A stretch of DNA of 64,000 nt from UBA987 sp002292105. GTDB lineage: Bacteria; Bacteroidota; Bacteroidia; NS11-12g; UBA9320. The position numbers were made by a program, and so were the translations under genes. Below the pieces are notes generated by a model, which worked only from the letters and a program-made list of their open reading frames with translations, did not search any database and was not told the DNA's origin. Within the stretch, counting starts at the first letter, position 1. Every line of letters starts with the position of its first letter. Positions 31,491 to 39,792 of this stretch are shown here, in pieces. Location of the stretch: positions 1,426,001 through 1,490,000 of the forward strand of contig OX044357.1 in assembly GCA_943846675.1 (NCBI GenBank), given 5' to 3'.

Positions 31491-33812
31491 TTGTATTTGA
31501 AATATATTCTAACGTTTTGTTCACTAATCATCTTTGCTTTTTCGGCAATGGGTCAGAAAGGTGAAATCAAAGGATTTGTATACAATCAGAAAACGGGAGA
31601 GGCTATACCGTATAGCACCATCGTTGTCGAAAACCAACCCTTAGGCGCATTAACAGATGAATATGGATATTTTACCGTTGGCGATGTAGATCCAGGTAAA
31701 TACAGAATCGTTGCCATATCCGTGGGCTACGACAGCGTTGTAAAGGATATCACCATCAGACCAGGCCAGAGAGATTTAATTAATCTGTTCCTCGCTCCTA
31801 ATAAAAATACCCTTGGGCGTGTGGATATTGATCTGGAGCGCAAGAAGAACGAAGCTACGGTGCGTATAAGTGAGGTCAGCATTTCACCGAAGCAACTTAC
31901 CCAAATTCCTACGGTTGGTGGCGAACCAGATTTGGTTCAGTACTTGCAAGTATTGCCTGGTGTGGTGTTCAGTGGAGATCAAGGTGGCCAACTTTATATT
32001 CGTGGAGGATCACCAATCATGAACAAGGTGTTGTTGGATGGAATGACCATCTACAACCCGTTTCACTCCATTGGGTTATTTTCTGTTTTCGATACAGATA
32101 TTCTTAAAACAACCGATGTGTATTCCGCCGGCTTTTCTGCCGAATATGGAGGAAGAATCTCTGCAATTGTTGATGTGCAAACCCGTGATGGAAATAGAAA
32201 CGAAATGTCGGGTAAGCTCAATGTCAACCCATTTACAGCGAAAGCTTTAATTGAAGGACCTTTAAAGAGTAAGAATAAAGAGGGAAAGGCGAATGCTTCG
32301 TACATTGTTAGTTATAAGAATAGTTATTTAGACAATACGTCTAACCTGTTTTACAACTACGTAGGAGAAGACCAATTACCATATAGTTTCAGCGATCTGT
32401 ATACCAAGTTATCGTTGAACAGCCAGAGTGGTAGTTTTCTGAAACTGTTTTATTTCGATTACAATGACTTGGTGGATTTCCCGAACACAACCACATACGA
32501 TTGGAAATCATCTGGATTTGGCGGGAAGTTTTTGATGGTTCCTCAAGCTTCAAAAAACATCATTGACGGATCATTTGCCTACTCTAAGTACAATATAGAT
32601 CAAATTGAGCAAGATGCTCAGCCAAGAAGTTCGGGTATAGATGGGTTTAATTTAGGATTGAACTTTTCGTATTTCATGAAAGACGCCAAATTGAAGTATG
32701 GTATGGAACTGAATGGTTTCAAGACCGCATTTCAAATTTATAACGCAGTCAACAGAAGGATTACCCAAGAGAATAATACCACTGAACTTGCAGCTTTTGT
32801 AAATTATAATGCAAAGGTCCAAAACAGATTCATATTTGAACCAGGACTTCGGGTTCAGTTATATGCTTCTTTAGGTAATTCGAGCTGGGAACCAAGGTTC
32901 AGGTTTAAATACCTGATTGGAAAAAGATTACGGTTTAAAATGGCCACCGGTTTATATTCTCAGAACCTAATGAGTGCATCGAGTGATCGAGACGTGGTGA
33001 ATTTGTTTTATGGATTTTTAAGCGGTCCAGATGAGTTACCTGATATGGTTGGCACAAAACCAGTAACACACAGAATGCAAACGGCACGTCATTTGGTTGG
33101 CGGCTTTGAAATTGACGCAGATAGTTTGTCGTCGTTTAATATTGAAGGGTATGCTAAAGACTTTACGCAGATCACCAATATCAATAGAGACAAAATTTAC
33201 GACGATAACCTTGAATATGCCGATAAACCAGAGTACCAGCGCAAGGATTACGTTGTTGAAACCGGACTGGCTTATGGTTTTGATATAACCTACAAACGCC
33301 AAACGGATCGTTGGTATTTATGGCTGGTGTATTCGTATAACAACGTTTCTCGTAACGATGGAAGAAGAAAATATCAACCTCATTTTGATAGACGACATAA
33401 CATCAACGTAGTAACTTCGTATGCGTTTGGTGAAGATAAACTTTGGGAAGCGAATGTTAGGTTGAACTTTGGAAGTGGATTCCCATTTACCCTGACGCAG
33501 GGCTTTTACGAGAACTTAACGTTTAATGATGGGACCTCTGATGATTACAGAACAGCGAATGGTGATTTTACGGTGGTGTATGACGAAATCAATCGTGGCA
33601 GATTGCCTTACTATCACCGTCTTGACGCAAGTGTGAAAAGAACAATTGAATTCCGCAAAGACGGCAAACTAACTGACAAACTGATGGAAGTGATTTTGAG
33701 TTGTACCAACATGTACAATCGCGATAATATCTTCTATTTTGATCGTGTTAGCTACAAACGAATAAATCAGCTGCCGATTCTTCCGAGTTTATCTGTTAGC
33801 TATAAATTCTAA
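31491..33812 (+). CDS. TonB-dependent outer-membrane receptor
   Basis: 773 residues. There is no ATG; TTG at 31491 or 31497 must serve as start, giving signal peptide LKYILTFCSLIIFAFSAMGQ. A carboxypeptidase-regulatory-like domain (about 23-105, GEIKGFVYNQKTGEAIPYST) is followed by a plug (about 125-235, LVQYLQVLPGVVFSGDQGG, YIRGGSPIMNKVLLDGM) and a barrel ending SLSVSYKF. No SusD or DUF4249 gene lies next to it. Substrate unknown. Confidence 0.92.
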   Translation: MYLKYILTFCSLIIFAFSAMGQKGEIKGFVYNQKTGEAIPYSTIVVENQPLGALTDEYGYFTVGDVDPGKYRIVAISVGYDSVVKDITIRPGQRDLINLFLAPNKNTLGRVDIDLERKKNEATVRISEVSISPKQLTQIPTVGGEPDLVQYLQVLPGVVFSGDQGGQLYIRGGSPIMNKVLLDGMTIYNPFHSIGLFSVFDTDILKTTDVYSAGFSAEYGGRISAIVDVQTRDGNRNEMSGKLNVNPFTAKALIEGPLKSKNKEGKANASYIVSYKNSYLDNTSNLFYNYVGEDQLPYSFSDLYTKLSLNSQSGSFLKLFYFDYNDLVDFPNTTTYDWKSSGFGGKFLMVPQASKNIIDGSFAYSKYNIDQIEQDAQPRSSGIDGFNLGLNFSYFMKDAKLKYGMELNGFKTAFQIYNAVNRRITQENNTTELAAFVNYNAKVQNRFIFEPGLRVQLYASLGNSSWEPRFRFKYLIGKRLRFKMATGLYSQNLMSASSDRDVVNLFYGFLSGPDELPDMVGTKPVTHRMQTARHLVGGFEIDADSLSSFNIEGYAKDFTQITNINRDKIYDDNLEYADKPEYQRKDYVVETGLAYGFDITYKRQTDRWYLWLVYSYNNVSRNDGRRKYQPHFDRRHNINVVTSYAFGEDKLWEANVRLNFGSGFPFTLTQGFYENLTFNDGTSDDYRTANGDFTVVYDEINRGRLPYYHRLDASVKRTIEFRKDGKLTDKLMEVILSCTNMYNRDNIFYFDRVSYKRINQLPILPSLSVSYKF

Positions 33813-33824
33813 TTCTATTCGCCC

Positions 33825-33832
33825 TATTTTTG
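33825..33832 (+). promoter_or_regulatory. -7 box directly before the 33837 gene
   Basis: TATTTTTG fits TAnnTTTG and ends only 4 bp before the ATG at 33837. If used, transcription would begin at or within the start codon region, giving a leaderless or nearly leaderless mRNA. Confidence 0.35.
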
Positions 33833-33836
33833 TTTC

Positions 33837-34304
33837 ATGCGGATAAGCCTATTTTTCATTGTTCTTGTTATGTGCACGGTTAAAGTGAACGCACAGGACT
33901 GGACATTAAATAGCGCTATAGGAACGTCTTATTCTGGAATCAATCACAACATAACCGCTCAGCGAAATTTTAATCATTGGCATGTTAGTGTTGGCCCAAG
34001 TTTTAATTATGGCAAGAACAAACTACCGTGGTCGGCAACACCAGGAATAAACGTTCAAACGGGATATAACCTTATCGATTCTGGCGCTATTCAAACAAAG
34101 GCATTTGTAAGCTATCTTTTACTACCAATTCAGGAAGCTACAATTCAGGAAGTGAATCTTGGATACACCATGATGTTTAGGCTCACACCAAAATTACAAG
34201 CTACCAATAGTGTTGGTTTTGGTGGCTATGGAGAGACCGCAGAACACTACTCAATTAATGGATTTTCGTATTGCATAAATTTTGGACTTTCATATCGATT
34301 GTAG
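33837..34304 (+). CDS. Small secreted beta-rich (outer-membrane-like) protein
   Basis: 155 residues. Signal peptide MRISLFFIVLVMCTVKVNAQ; the rest shows alternating hydrophobic strands with aromatic girdle residues (WHVSVGPSFNYGKNKLPW, FSYCINFGLSYRL), consistent with a small beta-barrel or barrel-like envelope protein. It starts 25 bp after the TonB receptor. The following gene overlaps its end by 34 bp in another frame. Confidence 0.75.
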   Translation: MRISLFFIVLVMCTVKVNAQDWTLNSAIGTSYSGINHNITAQRNFNHWHVSVGPSFNYGKNKLPWSATPGINVQTGYNLIDSGAIQTKAFVSYLLLPIQEATIQEVNLGYTMMFRLTPKLQATNSVGFGGYGETAEHYSINGFSYCINFGLSYRL

Positions 34305-35110
34305 TTGCCTTAACTGGATGCAATGACGCAACAATATCAAAAGACGGTATTGTCGTATTAGGTCATGCCGGGTCTGGCTTTCCAAGTGTCAATAATCACT
34401 ATCCAACCAACTCTAAACTAAGTATTACGCAAGCCTTGTTGTCTCAAGGTGCTGATGGGGTAGAAGTCGATATTCAAATTACTGCAGACTCGCAAATCGT
34501 ATTGTATCATGATCGAAAGCTGGAGTCTGGAACAAACGATACAGGTTATATCTCTCAAAAAACTTGGGCCGAACTTCAAACCGTAAGCAGGCGAGATGGC
34601 CAAACGACTATCTATAATGATGTTGGGCTTTGGCGATTATGTGATTTATTCAAATACATTGATAGCCTCCAGTTGGATGTCTTTCTATTTTTAAACATCC
34701 AAAATCAATATGAGGTTAGTGATCAAAAGTCATACAATAGGCTACTTGAAAATGCCTTAAGCAAAGCTCTAGGTAAATACTCCAATTTATCTAAAACCAT
34801 TGTAGAAACTAGAGATCACGATTGCATTGTAAAGCTAAAATTTCTAGAGAAAGTAATGGGGTTCAAACTTTTTTTTACTGCGCCAATCACAGATGAAAAT
34901 ATCGATAAAACGGGTCTATATGTTTCGGGTTTTGTTGTGAATTATTTGGACGAAACCAGTGCAACTATTCAAAAAGCAAAAGACGCAGGCTTCGAGATTG
35001 CTTTGTATGGAGTTAAAATCCGTCAGGATATTTCACCTGCAATTAAATTCGAACCAGACTACATTCAGACCGACAATATTCCATTGACGTTGTCGTATTT
35101 GGGAAGATAA
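34271..35110 (+). CDS. Glycerophosphodiester phosphodiesterase-family lipoprotein
   Basis: 279 residues, TTG start at 34271 (no ATG option); signal and lipobox FISIVVALTGCND. GDPD signatures: VVLGHAGSG (catalytic His in the first strand), GADGVEVDIQIT (metal-binding Glu/Asp), VLYHDRKL (second His). The usual HRG of GDPDs is HAG here. The family hydrolyses glycerophosphodiesters from phospholipid turnover; lipidation would place this one in the envelope. It overlaps the upstream gene by 34 bp. Confidence 0.88.
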   Translation: MHKFWTFISIVVALTGCNDATISKDGIVVLGHAGSGFPSVNNHYPTNSKLSITQALLSQGADGVEVDIQITADSQIVLYHDRKLESGTNDTGYISQKTWAELQTVSRRDGQTTIYNDVGLWRLCDLFKYIDSLQLDVFLFLNIQNQYEVSDQKSYNRLLENALSKALGKYSNLSKTIVETRDHDCIVKLKFLEKVMGFKLFFTAPITDENIDKTGLYVSGFVVNYLDETSATIQKAKDAGFEIALYGVKIRQDISPAIKFEPDYIQTDNIPLTLSYLGR

Positions 35111-35135
35111 ATCATTCAAATTTAAATTTTTTTTC

Positions 35136-35173
35136 ATGTCGAAAGTCCTAGGCATAACGCGCCATTTCGACAT
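35136..35173. terminator. Hairpin after the GDPD gene
   Basis: ATGTCGAAA (35136-35144) pairs with TTTCGACAT (35165-35173), a perfect 9-bp inverted repeat 25 bp past the stop. It may act as a terminator, although the T-run lies upstream rather than downstream on the plus strand. Confidence 0.4.
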
Positions 35174-35310
35174 TTTAGCATTGCTGCATTGTATAAACAC
35201 ATGCAACCATTTTGACATCTGTCAGACAAATTAATGAAACGTTTCGAGGAATGCTGAAAACTCGCTGTTGGTTCAGTACAGAGTAAGCAGAACTACTAAT
35301 ATTTAATAAA

Positions 35311-37965
35311 ATGCTAAAACTATTCAAAACCCTAATAGCGGTGTGCCTTGTCGTAACGTTTTCTGACGCATCAGCTCAAAGCAATTACAAATACCGACTC
35401 AAAAAAATGCAGGCTGAAAACGCCAAAATAGAAAAATACATTCGGGCTAATGTGGCTAATACACCAAGAGCCGATATCAATGCTTTTATCAAAACGCTTA
35501 TACCGACTGCCGACCATCCAAAAAAATTCACACAGAGTGAAATAGATGCTAGTGTCAAAACCTTTAAAAAACGCTATTGGAGGATTCATTATTTTTCAAA
35601 GTACCCTGCTGTTTATTCACTTTTTACGGATCAACCCGTTTTAAATTGTGAGAATGGTGACTTTGAAGACGGAAATTTAAATGGATTTATCTTAGAGTCT
35701 AGCGATGCCTCAACAGGAGACGGTTATAATGGGGGGCATTGTGACTGGGATCCAACATCAATTATGTATACACCCGAATTTGAAGGTTTTAATGAAGATA
35801 ATTTTTTAATCGTAGATGATACTGAGCAAGACTCAATAACAGGGTTTGATATGGTTCATGGGGGTAACTTTGCTGTAAAGTTGAACAGTTCTAAGCCACT
35901 AGAAACGGCACTTCTGGGGAATAATCTATGCTATCCTTACAAAGGCGTTCAGAAGCTTAGCAAGAAAATAGTTCTTGAGTCGACTGGTGAGGAGCTATCG
36001 TTATATTTTGCACTAGTTTTGGAAGAGGCGGGTCACATTGCGGTTGAAGATCAGCCCATGTTCATCGCTCTCGCACGTGCTGAAAATGGGACTGTATTGG
36101 ACAAAATATGTAATGTCGCTATCCCAGGCCCATTCTTTGATGAATATGAAACTGAAAATGATGCCGACTGCCCTCATAACACCGTATTGGGCAAAGATTG
36201 GGATTGTGAAAGTTTAGAGGTCTCAGGAGATATTGGTGATACGATCACCCTTGAAATTTACGTAACAGACTGTGGTGCTGGCGGTCATTTTGGCTATGCC
36301 TATGTGGATGACATCTGTGAGCCCTGTATCAAAGATTCGTGTAACAACACTGGTGGTATCGATTTAAACCCAAGCGATCCCTGTTTCGATACGGAAGGTT
36401 TTTTTCAAGTATGCGGAACATACACTCTTCCCGCTTTAAATTGTGAAGACGGTACTTTGGAAAACATTCAATTATACGTTGTTCAAGGCACGGACGAAAC
36501 CTTGTTAACCCTAGATGCGAGTCAAATTAATATTAATGAAGACGACCAAATTTTTTGCTTTACCCTGGCTGCGGATGATTTTCCTAGTGTAACTGATGAT
36601 AACTATGACTTCTTAGTTGTAGCAACCTTTGAAATTGACAACGAGACTTTCACTCAAAATGACTACAACACAAATCCGGGTGAAACCAATGATGTGGAAT
36701 TTGATTGTACACCGGTGTGTTGCCGTGTTAGGCCTAATGAAAACTCAATCCAAAACCCTCAGTTTAGTGGTGGTTTAGGTGGATTTGGCTCTGAATACGA
36801 CATGGTTTCTACCATCGACTATGCATCAATTTATCCTGGAGCAGTAACTGTTGGAGACTCTTCTGACGGTTTGGTAATCTCATCAACATGGGATGTTGGA
36901 TGCAACGACGGTAATAATCACTTATTCGTAAATGGTTTAACTGGCCAAACAGGGTCGTCGGTAATCTATAGCAACACGGTTCAAGTTAGTGAAGGTCGAT
37001 ACACCTTCTGTGGTAATTTTAAGAACTTGGCACAATGTGGATTCGACGTACTGCCTACAATAACCATCCGTTTTGATGGTGTTACGGGATATGACCTCGA
37101 AGACGTGGTAATTGATGTAGCCGATGCGGGTTGTGATTGGCAGTTACTTAATCAAATAATTGACGTGCCTGGTGGGTTATCTTATATAGATATTGAGATC
37201 ATTTTGGATGAAACGCCTTTGGGTGACGGCAATGACTTAGCCATCGACAACCTTGTGTTTGCTGAGATTGATGCTGTTCCTGCCAATCAAATGTTATTTG
37301 ACATTACGCCAATTCCACTCACCACTACTACCTATACGTTTGAAGCAGAACCGATATCTACGATTCCCAATAGCTGCAGCTACTCTTGGACTGTGGCAGA
37401 AATAGACGGTGCTTTTGATGATATTCCTGGAACGGTAGTTGAAAACCCCATTGAATGGCAAACGTACCCAGACGTAAATGAATTTATCGGTTACAACGGA
37501 ACAAATACCCTCAGCGGAACTAACCCAGGTGTATTTCAACTGTCGGAGACCTATAGAATCACCTTTACTAAGTGGTGTGAATGCTTGTTACCAAGTTCGA
37601 GAACATATCATTCGTTTCCGGGCAAGTCTTCGGCACGTGTGCCTACCTTAAAACTCGTTGAAGAAAAGAATACAACGTCTAAGCGGTCAGAAGCACATCT
37701 GGGTGATGACAATATGCTTAACAGCGCGTCTTTAGGTGTTTATCCGAGTCCAACAAAAGAATACATTAATGTAGATCTGAGATTAATTGGACGGTCTAAC
37801 GTTGACATACTCGATAATCAAGGGAAGGTTGTCCGTTCAGATAAATTGGATGGGGCTGAGGTCAAATCTTTTAAAATTGATGACTTAGGCCAGGGCGTGT
37901 ACTTCGTCAAGGTTACTGAACTTTCTTCAGGCAAAACCTTTGTCCAGAAGTTTGTAAAACAATAG
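35311..37965 (+). CDS. Large secreted protein with type IX secretion sorting domain
   Basis: 884 residues. Signal peptide LKTLIAVCLVVTFSDASAQ-like (about 1-23). The C-terminal about 75 residues (LGVYPSPTKEYINVDLRL ... LDGAEVKSFKIDDLGQGVYFVKV) match the T9SS type A sorting domain, so the protein crosses the outer membrane and is anchored or released. The middle contains Cys-rich segments with paired Cys (CEPCIKDSC, CTPVCC) and beta-sandwich-like carbohydrate-binding features (NSIQNPQFSGGLGG). No catalytic residue set is seen. A terminator follows. Confidence 0.9.
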   Translation: MLKLFKTLIAVCLVVTFSDASAQSNYKYRLKKMQAENAKIEKYIRANVANTPRADINAFIKTLIPTADHPKKFTQSEIDASVKTFKKRYWRIHYFSKYPAVYSLFTDQPVLNCENGDFEDGNLNGFILESSDASTGDGYNGGHCDWDPTSIMYTPEFEGFNEDNFLIVDDTEQDSITGFDMVHGGNFAVKLNSSKPLETALLGNNLCYPYKGVQKLSKKIVLESTGEELSLYFALVLEEAGHIAVEDQPMFIALARAENGTVLDKICNVAIPGPFFDEYETENDADCPHNTVLGKDWDCESLEVSGDIGDTITLEIYVTDCGAGGHFGYAYVDDICEPCIKDSCNNTGGIDLNPSDPCFDTEGFFQVCGTYTLPALNCEDGTLENIQLYVVQGTDETLLTLDASQININEDDQIFCFTLAADDFPSVTDDNYDFLVVATFEIDNETFTQNDYNTNPGETNDVEFDCTPVCCRVRPNENSIQNPQFSGGLGGFGSEYDMVSTIDYASIYPGAVTVGDSSDGLVISSTWDVGCNDGNNHLFVNGLTGQTGSSVIYSNTVQVSEGRYTFCGNFKNLAQCGFDVLPTITIRFDGVTGYDLEDVVIDVADAGCDWQLLNQIIDVPGGLSYIDIEIILDETPLGDGNDLAIDNLVFAEIDAVPANQMLFDITPIPLTTTTYTFEAEPISTIPNSCSYSWTVAEIDGAFDDIPGTVVENPIEWQTYPDVNEFIGYNGTNTLSGTNPGVFQLSETYRITFTKWCECLLPSSRTYHSFPGKSSARVPTLKLVEEKNTTSKRSEAHLGDDNMLNSASLGVYPSPTKEYINVDLRLIGRSNVDILDNQGKVVRSDKLDGAEVKSFKIDDLGQGVYFVKVTELSSGKTFVQKFVKQ

Positions 37966-37990
37966 CATAACCATAGTAAATAGTACAAAT

Positions 37991-38019
37991 AAAAGGGGGT
38001 GGCTACGGTCACCCTTTTT
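37991..38019 (+). terminator. Intrinsic terminator of the T9SS-cargo gene
   Basis: GGGTG (37997-38001) pairs with CACCC (38010-38014), followed by five T, 30-50 bp after the stop. Confidence 0.8.
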
Positions 38020-38128
38020 GTATTTTGAGAATTGAGGAATGTCATGCGCCTTATGACGAATATCAATGTCAGCACGGTGTACCTTGATTTGAATAAGGGC
38101 ACCTTTGCACCTAATTTCCAATGTAGCT

Positions 38129-39358
38129 ATGACCTGGACCAAAAAGTCTCATCAAGAGATAAAAGAAATCGTTTTTTCGGCATTAGATAAGAATGTTAAT
38201 TACAGTACCAAAGGCGTATTGGGTATACCTGCTTCTTACCTCGACGACAAGGTCTTTAATCAAGACGATGCATTTTTGGACAATGCGCCCTATATATCGT
38301 CTTTAATCAAAAACCCAAATCACATTGGTTGCCATACCAGAGGAAGTTCGGAGTCATTTTTCTCGGGCACACAACAAATTGAGCGCGACTTAATCGAAAT
38401 GTGTGCCGTTGATATATTGAAAGGTAAACCCATGGAGTTTGATGGTTACGTAGCTTCAGGCGGAACTGAAGCCAATATCCAAGCTATATGGATATATCGA
38501 AACTACTTTGTTAGAGAGCACAATGCCCAACTCAATGAGATAACCATTTTGTGTAGTGCTGACAGCCATTATTCTATGGACAAAGCAGGTAACTTATTGG
38601 TTCTTGACGTGCACAAGGTTCCAGTTGATCTTGATACACGCGAGGTAGCAGAAGTTGATGTACTGGAAACGATTAAAACAGCTAAACAGCAAGGCAAAAA
38701 ATACTTCATCGTTATTAGTAACATGATGACGACCATGTTTGGGTCAGTCGATTCAGTTCAGTCATATACCAATGCCTTAGCAAAAGAGGAAGTCGAGTAT
38801 AAGCTTCATATTGATGGTGCCTATGGCGGATTTTATTATCCTTTTACCGAAGGCGATACGTCATTAAACTTTAGAAATGAGCACATTACCTCAGTAACCT
38901 TGGACGCCCATAAAATGGCTCAAGCGCCTTACGGAACGGGTATATTCTTGATTCGAAAGGGATTTATTCAATATGCCAATACCCAAGAAGCGAGTTATGT
39001 GGAAGGGGAGGACTGTACCTTGATTGGCAGTAGGTCAGGAGCTAACGCAGTGGCCATATGGATGATTTTAACGAAAAATGGGCCTTTCGGTTGGTAAGAG
39101 AAAGTTTTCATTCTTCAAAAAAGAACAGAATGGATGTGTAAACAGGTCGATGCATTAAAGGTTGCATATTACCGACATCCGCGTTCCAACATCATCACCA
39201 TTCGGGCAGAATCTATTGCACATAGCATTGCAGAAAAGCATGGTTTGGTTCCAGACAATCACAACGACCCTTCCTGGTTCAAAATTGTTATCATGGAACA
39301 CGTCACAATTGAAAAATTAATGCCGTTGGTTAACGACTTAAAGGCTTTAAACGTTTAA
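38129..39358 (+). pseudogene. PLP-dependent decarboxylase interrupted by an in-frame TAA
   Basis: From ATG 38129 (MTWTKKSHQEIKE) the frame encodes a group II-type PLP decarboxylase: SGGTEANIQAIW, HYSMDKAGNLL, LHIDGAYGGFYYPF and SVTLDAHKMAQAPYGTGIF, where the Lys of DAHK holds PLP. A TAA at 39095-39097 stops it after GPFGW. The same frame continues with EKVFILQKRTEW then MCKQVDALKVAYYRHPRSN to a stop at 39356-39358, exactly the expected C-terminal domain. Without the TAA it would be about 409 residues, a normal length. The truncated 323-residue product lacks the C-terminal domain and is unlikely to be active. Confidence 0.85.
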
Positions 39359-39386
39359 GCCAAAAAAAGTCTGCTTTGTAGATGGG

Positions 39387-39782
39387 TCAGAAGATGGTGG
39401 GTAAGTCAATAATATCCCGGACTAAGAAAACATCTCCGAATTCATTTTCGAGTTTCATCATGAGTTTCTGGGCATCAATCTTACGATAGAAGTTCCCTAC
39501 GCGAACTTTCCAATTTGGCTGATAATAATCTGTATAGATTTCGGTCGATAACTCTGGATATCTGGATTTTAACAGTTGTTCTGTCTTTTTAGCTTCCTTT
39601 CGATCGTTGCCAAAATAGACCTGAATACGATACCCCCAAAGGTCAGTTGTATCTACGCTGGCAATCTTTTTATCGAGTAACAATTCAACTTCCGCATCAC
39701 CTATTACTTCTACATTCCCGTCTTGGCTGAAAGCAACAAAACTTGAGGTAAGTAATATGAGTAATGCGTAAATCCCTTTCAT
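39387..39782 (-). CDS. SPOR-domain secreted protein
   Basis: 131 residues. Signal peptide MKGIYALLILLTSSFVAFSQ. The C-terminal half (about 48-128: GYRIQVYFGNDRKEAKK ... NWKVRVGNFYRKIDAQKLMM) is a SPOR domain, which binds glycan strands of peptidoglycan lacking stem peptides. Lies 10 bp downstream of secA on the same strand. Confidence 0.88.
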   Translation of the reverse strand: MKGIYALLILLTSSFVAFSQDGNVEVIGDAEVELLLDKKIASVDTTDLWGYRIQVYFGNDRKEAKKTEQLLKSRYPELSTEIYTDYYQPNWKVRVGNFYRKIDAQKLMMKLENEFGDVFLVRDIIDLPTIF

Positions 39783-39792
39783 TTATCCGAAT

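Noticed and set aside
39095..39097. Selenocysteine or pyrrolysine recoding
   Set aside because: The codon is TAA, which neither system uses, and the position is not a catalytic Cys or Lys in this family.
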